Source: an uncultured Eubacteriales bacterium
GTDB taxonomy: Bacteria; Bacillota; Clostridia; Oscillospirales; Acutalibacteraceae
Length of the DNA stretch: 64,000 nucleotides
Reading direction: 5' to 3'
Assembly: GCA_948537335.1 (NCBI GenBank)
Contig: CAOUJG010000004.1
Location: 1-64,000 of the forward strand
The notes beneath the pieces were generated by a model. That model ran no database searches. It was not told where the DNA came from and saw only the letters and a list, made by a program, of their open reading frames with translations. Positions 22,857-29,126 of the stretch are shown here, in pieces; the stretch's first letter is position 1; each line of letters begins with the position of its first letter. Made by a program: the position numbers and the translations under genes.

Positions 22857-22900
22857 AAAAAATTAGCGATAACCCGTCGACGGCGTCATCACTAATTTTA
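22857..22900 (+). terminator. Terminator after aroK (probably bidirectional)
   Basis: AAATTAG-C-GAT pairs with ATCA-CTAATTT around an inner CCGTCGACGG palindrome, followed by TTTTAAA. It stands between aroK and the convergent end of the peptide cluster, so it may stop transcription from both sides. Confidence 0.55.
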
Positions 22901-22990
22901 AAGCTAAATATTAAATTTAATTTTTAACCCTACACCGTTCAATTGCCAAAATACAGCAAAACAATTTATAGGCGGTACTTCCGCTAAAAT

Positions 22991-23200
22991 TTATTTACGC
23001 CCTGCAAGAAGTGCAGCCTCCTTCCTAGAAAGGCCCTTCTCAATAAGTTCAGCCTCTCTTTTAGAAAGTCCCTTCATTATCACTTTTCCTTTAGCGTCAC
23101 AAATTGCATAATCCATATCTCTATCATCTCTTCTATACCCACCTGATACATTTTTTATCTCTTCTTCGTTAAGCTCTCTTACCTTTTTTTCTTTACTCAT
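22991..23200 (-). CDS. Double-glycine leader peptide with L-S-x-x-E-A-x-L repeat
   Basis: A 69-residue secreted-peptide precursor candidate. The leader E-L-N-E-E-E-I-K-N-V-S-G-G (residues 9-21) matches the short class II bacteriocin leader consensus recognised by C39 peptidases. The 48-residue core is charged and contains a tandem repeat (G-L-S-K-R-E-A-E-L-I-E-K then G-L-S-R-K-E-A-A-L-L-A). The start follows AGGAGA. It is a paralogue of the gene at 23322: the first 21 residues differ at two positions and the 5' regions match too. Last gene of the cluster in transcription order. Function unknown. Confidence 0.65.
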   Translation of the reverse strand: MSKEKKVRELNEEEIKNVSGGYRRDDRDMDYAICDAKGKVIMKGLSKREAELIEKGLSRKEAALLAGRK

Positions 23201-23321
23201 AAAAACACATCTCCTTTTCTTAAAATAATATATTTTGTCGTTTGACATATTATAATATTATACCACATACCACAAATTTTCCATAAAGTTAAGCCTCAAG
23301 GTCCCAAATTTTTATTTGTTA

Positions 23322-23495
23322 TTACGTCTTATTTTTGTACCTATTACGCGCGCTTTCAAGAAGTTCAGCCTCTTTCCTAGAAAGTCCCTTTATTCCATAA
23401 GCTACATAACTTCTATCATTGCTACCTCTATACCCACCTGATACATTTTTTATCTCTTCTTCGTTAAGCTCCCTTGCTTTTTTGTCCTTACTCAT
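23322..23495 (-). CDS. Short double-glycine leader peptide, paralogue of the next gene
   Basis: A 57-residue frame too short for usual gene-calling cut-offs. The leader is M-S-K-D-K-K-A-R-E-L-N-E-E-E-I-K-N-V-S-G-G and the 36-residue core contains one copy of G-L-S-R-K-E-A-E-L-L-E. AAGGAGATG sits ahead of the ATG at 23495. It shares its ribosome site, upstream 50 bases and leader with the gene at 22991-23200, so the pair arose by tandem duplication; the neighbour's core has a second copy of the L-S-R-K-E-A unit. It has its own good promoter. Confidence 0.6.
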   Translation of the reverse strand: MSKDKKARELNEEEIKNVSGGYRGSNDRSYVAYGIKGLSRKEAELLESARNRYKNKT

Positions 23496-23546
23496 AAAAA
23501 TACATCTCCTTTTCTTAAAGCAATATATTTGTCGTTTGACACATTA

Positions 23547-23575
23547 ATTATATCACAAAATTTTCACAAAATCAA
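23547..23575 (-). promoter_or_regulatory. Promoter of the 57-residue peptide gene
   Basis: On the minus strand TTGATT, a 17-base spacer and TATAAT, about 52 bases before the start codon. The paralogous gene has a TATAAT at a similar distance (near 23257) with a poorer -35. Both short peptides may thus be expressed separately from the main operon. Confidence 0.6.
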
Positions 23576-23713
23576 GTTATAAATTCTAAAAAAATGTTTA
23601 TTTTAAGTTAATTTTTATAAATTTAAACAAACATCAACCTATGCTGTACTCGGGTTGATTTAACCTTTTAGCTCTGCATTTAAGCGGATTTTAGGCCTTG
23701 AAACCCGCCATCA

Positions 23714-24595
23714 TTAATAGAGATTATATAAGTCCAGGATCGAATTTGAGCACAGGAACAGCACTCTTTCGTTTCTCGTCATTTTTTTTATCGACTCCTG
23801 CTTCGACCATTTTTCCACGTTGTTTGCCACTTTTATTATCACTTTTTTCATGATTTCTGCGGCTTTATCCGATAATTTTGAGGTATACACCGGGAATCGG
23901 CCGATTTCCTGCTTTTCTGGGTACATGTCTATTCCCATACCGGCCAGGAACCACTTGGCTTTGAACTCCCCTACTGCGCACATTATTCCCGTAAAATCTG
24001 CAATCAGCTCGTCGTGCAGGTTGTTCTGCGAGGAGCCCAAAAATCTTTTAGTAAAATAATGTGTGCACTCGTGTTCTCTTCTTATTATCACCGAGTACTC
24101 CCGCCACTGCGCCTCTTCTAAACCTAACTTTTCTGCCGGAATATTGCTATATGGCTTGTTGGAGAGAATTATGAACTTGTTATTCTTGCCATATGCAAAG
24201 CTGGCCCCCGTCTTCTCTATGTTCGGTGCCGGCATGCCTTTGTATATCAGCTTTTTCACTATCTCGTAAAAGTCCTCTTCGTCTTTGGCGTAAATCACCG
24301 GGATATTGCCCGCTATCGAGTTATATATCTCCATGCTCACGCTCTGTGGCGACCTCAATTTTACTTCTTCCGCGCCGTGTGGAATTCGCTCATTCATGAC
24401 TTCGTTTATGTTTCCATCGTGCACCTCGGATATTATATTCCTCCAAGTGGCCACAAATGGCTCGTCTTCTATTTTGCTCGGTGTGTAGTCCTTTACGTTG
24501 AATTTATTTTCACAATATACCAAAACTTCTTCGCAGGTTGCGTCATCCGCACCCAACTTTTTTAGCTCGGCTTTGTAATTTTCTAGCTTTTCCAC
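23714..24595 (-). CDS. HExxH metallopeptidase-like protein in the peptide cluster
   Basis: A 293-residue protein of unrecognised family. It carries R-E-H-E-C-T-H at residues 173-179, an HExxH zinc motif, followed 17 residues later by H-D-E-L-I-A-D (194-200), where E196 could be the third ligand as in gluzincins. The N-terminal 120 residues are helical and acidic; no signal peptide or TM segment is present, so it should act in the cytoplasm. The start is GTG 24595 behind AAGGTGA. It lies between precursor-peptide genes in the same direction, which suggests a role in leader trimming, maturation or immunity. The role is inferred from context only. Confidence 0.6.
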   Translation of the reverse strand: MEKLENYKAELKKLGADDATCEEVLVYCENKFNVKDYTPSKIEDEPFVATWRNIISEVHDGNINEVMNERIPHGAEEVKLRSPQSVSMEIYNSIAGNIPVIYAKDEEDFYEIVKKLIYKGMPAPNIEKTGASFAYGKNNKFIILSNKPYSNIPAEKLGLEEAQWREYSVIIRREHECTHYFTKRFLGSSQNNLHDELIADFTGIMCAVGEFKAKWFLAGMGIDMYPEKQEIGRFPVYTSKLSDKAAEIMKKVIIKVANNVEKWSKQESIKKMTRNERVLFLCSNSILDLYNLY

Positions 24596-24609
24596 CGCTG
24601 TTCACCTTC

Positions 24610-24828
24610 TTATTTTTTCTTTAAATAGTCTAGCTTCCCGGAGTTATTGAGTTTGTCAATAAAACCTAACATCTGTTCATAGTTCGCGTTATTTCCTGTT
24701 ACATTGTAATTTCCTATAATCTCTCTATTATAAATTGTTTCGTTAATTGTTGTTTTTCCTCCGGAAACATCATTAAAATTTTCTTCTTTTAAGGTTTGCT
24801 CTTCTTTAGTCTTCTTATTTTTTTTCAT
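24610..24828 (-). CDS. Double-glycine leader peptide with T-I-N ... G-N-x-N core
   Basis: A 72-residue precursor starting at ATG 24828 after GGAGTG. The 24-residue basic leader ends N-F-N-D-V-S-G-G. The 48-residue core begins T-T-I-N-E-T-I-Y-N-R-E-I-I-G-N-Y-N-V and has no Cys. The T-I-N ... I-I-G-N-x-N signature recurs in the cores at 25233 and 25529. The leader is short and not Nif11-like, in contrast to most of the array. Product and modification unknown. Confidence 0.65.
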   Translation of the reverse strand: MKKNKKTKEEQTLKEENFNDVSGGKTTINETIYNREIIGNYNVTGNNANYEQMLGFIDKLNNSGKLDYLKKK

Positions 24829-24847
24829 AAATTTCACTCCAAATTTT

Positions 24848-25177
24848 TTATCCTTTTCCGTATATTCCTCTTTTGTGCAGCTCATCCACCATCATTTGGG
24901 CGTACTTTTGGGCTTCTTCTTTATTAAAAGCTGTAAATGTAAAATTATTGTCCCCTATTAATCTATGATTATAGGTGTCGCTTCCGCCACCGGCTGCCGC
25001 TTCTAAGAGTTCGTCACTGAGTTCTACGTCCTCTAATATTTCATCTAATTCTATTTTGCAGCCACATTCTTTGGCTATATCTACAACTTCATCCAAATTC
25101 GAAGCCTCTGCGATTTTCTCCCTAAAAGACTCGTCTTCTTCTAGCCTTTCTTTGAAATCAATTATATTATCCTTCAC
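24848..25177 (-). CDS. Nif11-like leader peptide precursor
   Basis: A 109-residue precursor. The leader (1-64) has the Nif11-type pattern: helical start, F-R-E-K-I-A-E-A, a segment with I-A-K-E-C-G, then L-S-D-E-L-L-E-A-A-A-G-G. The 45-residue core begins G-S-D-T-Y-N-H-R-L-I-G-D-N-N, related to the G-[ND]-x-N cores nearby, and continues as an amphipathic helix. The start is GTG 25177. Two Cys are in the leader, none in the core. Confidence 0.7.
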   Translation of the reverse strand: MKDNIIDFKERLEEDESFREKIAEASNLDEVVDIAKECGCKIELDEILEDVELSDELLEAAAGGGSDTYNHRLIGDNNFTFTAFNKEEAQKYAQMMVDELHKRGIYGKG

Positions 25178-25232
25178 TCTCCAAATCCCCCTTCTCTCTT
25201 TAATGTATCCTTATTTCCCTTTTTATATAAAA

Positions 25233-25493
25233 TTAAAACTCCGCGACAATATTGTGGTCTCCCTGCATTGAAGCTTTGTTGACTGTTCTATTTATCGTTT
25301 TATTGCCCTTACCTCCAGCAACCATAGATAAAGTATCATCATCTAGTTCTTCTGATGAAACATCTTCCAAAGTTACGTCATAACCTAATCCTCGCGCGAA
25401 GTCTACAAGCTCTTCTGGTGAGCTTATATTTTTAAAGTCCTCTTCAAATTCTCCTTTTTTAAATCTTTCTTTAAATTCTTCCTTACTCTTCAT
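25233..25493 (-). CDS. Nif11-like leader peptide precursor
   Basis: An 86-residue precursor, ATG 25493 behind GAGGTGAG. The 61-residue leader has F-K-E-R-F-K-K and L-V-D-F-A-R-G-L-G-Y-D-V-T before S-M-V-A-G-G. The 25-residue core contains K-T-I-N-R-T-V-N-K-A-S-M-Q-G-D-H-N-I-V, the T-I-N ... G-[ND]-x-N signature. No Cys in the core. Confidence 0.7.
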   Translation of the reverse strand: MKSKEEFKERFKKGEFEEDFKNISSPEELVDFARGLGYDVTLEDVSSEELDDDTLSMVAGGKGNKTINRTVNKASMQGDHNIVAEF

Positions 25494-25528
25494 TTTCTCA
25501 CCTCTATCAATCAAAACTCACTTTGTCA

Positions 25529-25789
25529 TCAAAATTTAAGATATAGATTTCCGTTTCCTATGATTTCCAAACTCGTAATCATCTCATTTATTGTGGTGTC
25601 ACCGCCACCCGACACATTTTCTAAAGCAGCATCATCTAAACTCTCATAGTAAACGTCGTCTTCCGTAATGTCATAGTCTAATTCTCTTGCTATTCTTATA
25701 ACGTCCTCAGTTGATTTTACGTCTTTAAATTTTTCTTTAAAGGCATTATCATTTTCGAGCCGTTCTTTAAACTCTTCTCTGCTCTTCAT
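25529..25789 (-). CDS. Nif11-like leader peptide precursor
   Basis: An 86-residue precursor, ATG 25789 behind AAGGAGGG. Its 62-residue leader begins K-S-R-E-E-F-K-E-R-L, close to the K-S-K-E-E-F-K-E-R-F of the neighbouring gene, and ends L-E-N-V-S-G-G. The 24-residue core T-T-I-N-E-M-I-T-S-L-E-I-I-G-N-G-N-L-Y has the same signature as the cores at 24610 and 25233. No Cys. Confidence 0.7.
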   Translation of the reverse strand: MKSREEFKERLENDNAFKEKFKDVKSTEDVIRIARELDYDITEDDVYYESLDDAALENVSGGGDTTINEMITSLEIIGNGNLYLKF

Positions 25790-25814
25790 TGCTCTTCCCT
25801 CCTTCTTTTTAACA

Positions 25815-26054
25815 CTAATACGGCAGCACGCACAATATTTCGCCGGTGTTTTTGTCTCGTACCACCACACTGTAGCTTGCGTACGTTTCTTTTACATATG
25901 TTGCTCCTCCAGAAACATTTTCTAGTGAATCTTCATCCAACTCGGCACTCATATTTTTTCTTACTTCTATATCTAGTCCATATTCATTGGCTATGCGCCG
26001 TGCCTCTTCTGGAGTTTTGGCTTTCTCTAGCCTTTCTTTTGCTGTCTCTTGCAT
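25815..26054 (-). CDS. Nif11-like leader peptide precursor
   Basis: A 79-residue precursor starting at ATG 26054 behind AAGGAGG. The leader (1-50) has A-K-E-R-L-E-K-A and A-R-R-I-A-N-E-Y-G-L, ending D-S-L-E-N-V-S-G-G. The 29-residue core is Tyr/Val-rich (T-Y-V-K-E-T-Y-A-S-Y-S-V-V-V-R) with one Cys near the C-terminus. Confidence 0.7.
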   Translation of the reverse strand: MQETAKERLEKAKTPEEARRIANEYGLDIEVRKNMSAELDEDSLENVSGGATYVKETYASYSVVVRDKNTGEILCVLPY

Positions 26055-26078
26055 AAAAAGCCTCCTTTTTTACATTTG

Positions 26079-26148
26079 GCGGTTTCTATGCTTAAAATTA
26101 TTAATTAAAATCTAGTTTTAATTGTTTAATTCTAATTATAGAAACCGC
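26079..26148. repeat. Long imperfect hairpin between two precursor genes
   Basis: Perfect 11-base arms GCGGTTTCTAT (26079-26089) and ATAGAAACCGC (26138-26148) enclose an inner palindrome, ATTAAAA-TCTAG-TTTTAAT (26104-26122). It fills most of the 119-base gap between two peptide genes. It could attenuate, process or stabilise the operon mRNA, or be a small inserted repeat. There is no T tract on either side, so it is not a classic terminator. Confidence 0.65.
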
Positions 26149-26173
26149 ACATTCATTGAGTTACACAAGTCCA

Positions 26174-26515
26174 TTACCCAAAAAGATTCTTCAACGCTGA
26201 TGCAAGTATTCCAGCTATTTGATTGGCATCACATCCATTTTTGTTTCCCATATCCAAACTCTGATTTATACTTACAACATTGTAGTTTCCGTTTAAATTC
26301 GTACTTACACTTTGGTTCCCTGTAGTCTCTGTTCTGTCAAAAGCTCCACCAGAAACATTCTCTAAGTAAAATTCTGTAAACTCGTCTTCAGTCACACTGT
26401 ATCCTTCTTTTTTTAGCATATCACAAGCATCCTTTGGGATTTGGGCTTCTTCAACCTTTTTTTGTAACTTTTCATTATTTTTTAAATCATTTAAAAAATC
26501 TTCATATCCTTTCAT
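26174..26515 (-). CDS. Nif11-like leader peptide precursor
   Basis: A 113-residue precursor starting at ATG 26515 behind AAGGGGA. The leader (1-57) ends F-Y-L-E-N-V-S-G-G. The 56-residue core has T-G-N-Q-S-V-S-T-N-L-N-G-N-Y-N-V-V-S-I-N-Q-S, Asn/Gln/Ser-rich with alternating polarity, then a hydrophobic A-G-I-L-A-S-A-L-K-N-L-F-G tail. One Cys in the core, one in the leader. Confidence 0.7.
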   Translation of the reverse strand: MKGYEDFLNDLKNNEKLQKKVEEAQIPKDACDMLKKEGYSVTEDEFTEFYLENVSGGAFDRTETTGNQSVSTNLNGNYNVVSINQSLDMGNKNGCDANQIAGILASALKNLFG

Positions 26516-26568
26516 GGCATCGTCCCCTTGCGTTTCTATAATCTAAGCTGCAAGATTTATTACTCTTA

Positions 26569-26889
26569 CTATTTTTTACTACCAAAATTTGAAGTTATAT
26601 TTGTACCAACTTGGTTATTTGCCCCACCTGTATTTATATTTGCTTTAACGTTGCTTTCATACTTAGTCCAGGATAATATATCGCCTATAGTTGCAGTGAC
26701 ATTGTCAAGACCAACCAATGGCTCAAACAGCCCTCCTGATACATCATTTATGTCAGAATCTGTTAATTCAAAGCCTTCACTTGCCATTATTGAGCGTAGC
26801 TCCTGCTCATTTTTAGCCTTGCTTACCTTCTTTGCCAATCCCTTGTCCTCAGATGCTTTTTTCATAAAAGCTTTTAAATCTTTTGCCAT
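26569..26889 (-). CDS. Nif11-like leader peptide precursor
   Basis: A 106-residue precursor starting at ATG 26889 behind AGGGGGG. The leader (1-53) has L-K-A-F-M-K-K-A, A-S-E-G-F-E-L-T and D-V-S-G-G. The 53-residue core is rich in Asn, Thr and Gly (A-N-I-N-T-G-G-A-N-N-Q-V-G-T-N-I) with a hydrophobic first half and no Cys. Confidence 0.7.
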   Translation of the reverse strand: MAKDLKAFMKKASEDKGLAKKVSKAKNEQELRSIMASEGFELTDSDINDVSGGLFEPLVGLDNVTATIGDILSWTKYESNVKANINTGGANNQVGTNITSNFGSKK

Positions 26890-26918
26890 TTTTGTTCCCC
26901 CCTATTTTTGTTTACAAT

Positions 26919-27236
26919 TTATTTACCATTCCATTTATCTTTTGCTGCATTAAAAGCTTGTTCTCCTGTGTTAATTACATTTCCAATTCCTTGTGCAGCT
27001 GTTCCCGCCGTATTTACAAATTTGCCAAAACCCTTTTTAAAATCATTCCAGCTAAAACCGCCGTTAACAGCTGCCATTGCTAGGTCTTCATACTCTTTTG
27101 CTGTGAAGTAATAGCCCTCTTTCTCTGCAAGTTCTGCCACTTTGTCTGGGTCTACAACGTCTTTAAATTTTTCTGCCAAGTTGTTATCCTTTACTAGGTC
27201 TTCCATAAATTCTTTTAAGCCTTTTTTCTCTGCCAT
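26919..27236 (-). CDS. Nif11-like leader peptide precursor
   Basis: A 105-residue precursor starting at ATG 27236 behind AAGGAG. The leader (1-60) has L-K-E-F-M-E-D-L-V-K-D, A-E-K-F-K-D-V-V and A-M-A-A-V-N-G-G (an N-G-G end in place of S-G-G). The 45-residue core is basic and Gly-rich with Trp at both ends (F-S-W-N-D-F-K-K-G-F-G-K-F, D-K-W-N-G-K), like class II bacteriocins. No Cys. Confidence 0.7.
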   Translation of the reverse strand: MAEKKGLKEFMEDLVKDNNLAEKFKDVVDPDKVAELAEKEGYYFTAKEYEDLAMAAVNGGFSWNDFKKGFGKFVNTAGTAAQGIGNVINTGEQAFNAAKDKWNGK

Positions 27237-27292
27237 TTTTATACACTCCTTAAAATTTTATTTTTTATTATTAAAACTCACTCTAATGGACC

Positions 27293-27508
27293 TTATTTAT
27301 TTCTGCCATAAAGTGCCCAATCATCTCTTTCTTCCAAAGTCATTACGCCATTGGCTCTAGGTTGAATTGGTTTTCCTTTTGCTCCAAAACCTCTAGGTTG
27401 AATTTGTTTTCCTCCTGCTGGCACACCCATTCCGCCTTGAACACTTTCTAATTGTGCTTCGTTCATGCTGTTGGCGTTATTATTTTTTGCTTTCTTTGAT
27501 CCTTTCAT
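27293..27508 (-). CDS. Short-leader peptide precursor with I-Q-P-R repeats
   Basis: A 71-residue precursor starting at ATG 27508 after AGGAGGTGAG. The 26-residue leader ends M-N-E-A-Q-L-E-S-V-Q-G-G. The core contains two I-Q-P-R-x-x-G units (K-Q-I-Q-P-R-G, K-P-I-Q-P-R-A) followed by M-T-L-E-E-R-D-D-W-A-L-Y-G-R-N-K. The neighbouring gene carries the same two modules in reverse order. No Cys. Repeated I-Q-P-R units could be separate small products or a structural repeat. Confidence 0.65.
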   Translation of the reverse strand: MKGSKKAKNNNANSMNEAQLESVQGGMGVPAGGKQIQPRGFGAKGKPIQPRANGVMTLEERDDWALYGRNK

Positions 27509-27569
27509 CCCTCTCACCTCCTTTATTTATCACAATTTTTAAACTTTGCTTCACAAAAATGTTTTTAAT

Positions 27570-27800
27570 TTAGCGAGGTTGTATTCCTTTTCTAGGTTGA
27601 ATTTCTTTGCCACCTCTTGGCTGGATTTTATTTCTAGCGCCATAAAGTGCCCAGTTGTTTTCTTCCAAAGTCATTGGAGTTCTTGCTCCATCGCCTGGGG
27701 TCCAGCCTGCTGGTATACCTACTCCGCCTTGAACGCTTTCTAATTGTGCTTCATTCATGCTGTTAGCGTTATTATTTTGGCATTTTTTTGAGTTCTTCAT
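27570..27800 (-). CDS. Short-leader peptide precursor with M-T-L-E-E module then I-Q-P-R repeats
   Basis: A 76-residue precursor starting at ATG 27800. The leader differs from that at 27293 at three of 26 residues. The core begins V-G-I-P-A-G-W-T-P-G-D-G, then M-T-L-E-E-N-N-W-A-L-Y-G-A-R-N-K, and ends with three I-Q-P-R copies (K-I-Q-P-R-G-G-K-E-I-Q-P-R-K-G-I-Q-P-R). The same modules occur next door in the other order, which points to recombination between tandem copies. Confidence 0.65.
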   Translation of the reverse strand: MKNSKKCQNNNANSMNEAQLESVQGGVGIPAGWTPGDGARTPMTLEENNWALYGARNKIQPRGGKEIQPRKGIQPR

Positions 27801-27852
27801 CTTTCTCACCTCCTTTACATGGTATAATTAGCAAACTTAGTCGCTAAATCAA

Positions 27853-28119
27853 CTAATTATTTTCGGTTGGCCCGAAGAGGTTCGATGGATCCAATAAATT
27901 TGGCTTCCAGCCGGGCCGTTGTGGACCTTGTACACATGGGGAACCCATACCTCCTGATACAGCTTCCATTTGCTTGTCCATGTACTCGTCTTCGGTGAAC
28001 TCATAGCCCTCTTTTTTTGCAAGCTTAACGATTTCCTTTACGTCCCTTAAATCCTTAAATTTCTCTCTCAGCTTGTTGTCCTTCGCCAAGTCCTCTATAA
28101 ACTCTTTTAAGCCTTTCAT
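27853..28119 (-). CDS. Nif11-like leader peptide precursor
   Basis: An 88-residue precursor whose ATG overlaps the stop of the upstream peptide gene (ATGA). The 57-residue leader differs at only four positions from the upstream one, ending M-E-A-V-S-G-G. The 31-residue core is Pro/Gly-rich (G-P-Q-R-P-G-W-K-P-N-L-L-D-P) with one Cys and is unrelated to its sister's core. Confidence 0.7.
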   Translation of the reverse strand: MKGLKEFIEDLAKDNKLREKFKDLRDVKEIVKLAKKEGYEFTEDEYMDKQMEAVSGGMGSPCVQGPQRPGWKPNLLDPSNLFGPTENN

Positions 28120-28430
28120 TTTTTATCAACTCCTTTAAATTTAGTTAATAAACTAAGTTGTGGTTGGGTCGCTCTTCTCTCGTTTTCAATCCAGTCTTTT
28201 GTTGATTCCATTGCTTTCCGCCATTCATTATCGTCAATTTCGAAATTTCCAATTTTAAATCCCCCCGAAACATTCTCCAGCTGCTTGTCCATGTACTCGT
28301 CTTCGGTGAATTCATAACCTTCCTTTTTTGCAAATTTAACTATTTCCTTTACGTCTTTTAAGTCCTTAAACTTCTCTCTCAGCTTGTTGTCCTTCGCCAA
28401 GTCCTCTATAAACTCTTTTAGCCCCTTCAT
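28116..28430 (-). CDS. Nif11-like leader peptide precursor
   Basis: A 104-residue precursor starting at ATG 28430 behind AGGAGGGG. The leader (1-57) has L-K-E-F-I-E-D-L-A-K-D-N-K-L-R-E-K-F, K-K-E-G-Y-E-F-T and L-E-N-V-S-G-G. The 47-residue core is amphipathic and charged (D-N-E-W-R-K-A-M-E-S-T-K-D-W) with no Cys. Translationally coupled to the next precursor gene. Confidence 0.7.
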   Translation of the reverse strand: MKGLKEFIEDLAKDNKLREKFKDLKDVKEIVKFAKKEGYEFTEDEYMDKQLENVSGGFKIGNFEIDDNEWRKAMESTKDWIENERRATQPQLSLLTKFKGVDKK

Positions 28431-28492
28431 TTCTACCCCTCCTTTTGGCCTTTCTAACCTCCATTCGGCTCAGTTAAGCTTTTCGCTCATCC

Positions 28493-28756
28493 TCAATCGT
28501 AGTAATTGTTGAAGATCTCCATAGCCCTGCCAAATGCGCCTCCAGAGATTGTATCCAGCGCTTCTTCCGAAAGCTCGCCTGGCTCCACTCCGTCCATGAC
28601 GCGCGCTATCCCCAGCAAATTTTCTACAAATTCGTGCATCGGCATGCCCTCTAAATACGGCTTTGCCACCAAATATGCACCTTCGGGGGTTGTTTGTCGT
28701 AAAAAATCCTCTCTCACTTGCGCGTCTTCGGTGAGTACTCTTAAAAAGTTTTCCAT
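28493..28756 (-). CDS. Nif11-like leader peptide precursor with very short core
   Basis: An 87-residue precursor starting at ATG 28756. The leader (1-73) contains the long Nif11-type region A-Y-L-V-A-K-P-Y-L-E-G-M, then A-L-D-T-I-S-G-G. Only 14 residues follow (A-F-G-R-A-M-E-I-F-N-N-Y-Y-D). With the gene at 28827 it forms a subgroup with a longer leader and tiny core. Second precursor gene after the transporters. Confidence 0.65.
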   Translation of the reverse strand: MENFLRVLTEDAQVREDFLRQTTPEGAYLVAKPYLEGMPMHEFVENLLGIARVMDGVEPGELSEEALDTISGGAFGRAMEIFNNYYD

Positions 28757-28826
28757 GTTTTACGCCTCTTTTTTATGATTTTATCTTTCATAAAACACCT
28801 TTTCCAAAAGACCTCATGCAAATCTA

Positions 28827-29114
28827 TTAAAATAGCCCATCCTCTAGGTTTGCCAACATAAACAGCACTTCGGTAAAAATATTTGTGCTGCCCCCGTTTA
28901 TTGCCTCTAGGTCTTGGTTTAGCAATTCTCTTCTGTAGCTGACCTTATTGTGGATGGTGGTTAGCGCTTCTTTAAACTCCTCAAAGCTTATGCCCTCTAT
29001 ATACGGCTTAGCCATAGTATACCCTTCGTAGGCCGTTTTAGCCGATGCGAACTCCTCTCTAAACTCCTCATCTTTCATGAGTCTTTTAAAGAATTCTCTC
29101 AAACTTTCGCTCAT
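28827..29114 (-). CDS. Nif11-like leader peptide precursor with short hydrophobic core
   Basis: A 95-residue precursor starting at ATG 29114 behind AAGGGGTG, 13 bases after the ABC transporter stop, so it is likely co-translated. The leader (1-75) has L-R-E-F-F-K-R-L-M-K, Y-T-M-A-K-P-Y-I-E-G-I-S and L-E-A-I-N-G-G. The 20-residue core is hydrophobic (T-N-I-F-T-E-V-L-F-M-L-A-N-L) and acidic at the end. Confidence 0.65.
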   Translation of the reverse strand: MSESLREFFKRLMKDEEFREEFASAKTAYEGYTMAKPYIEGISFEEFKEALTTIHNKVSYRRELLNQDLEAINGGSTNIFTEVLFMLANLEDGLF

Positions 29115-29126
29115 AAATATCACCCC

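Noticed and set aside
26079..26148. Rho-independent terminator inside the peptide array
   Set aside because: The hairpin is not followed by a T tract on either strand.
22991..29114. Lanthipeptide cluster
   Set aside because: Cores almost lack Cys and no LanM/LanB/LanC-type gene is present.
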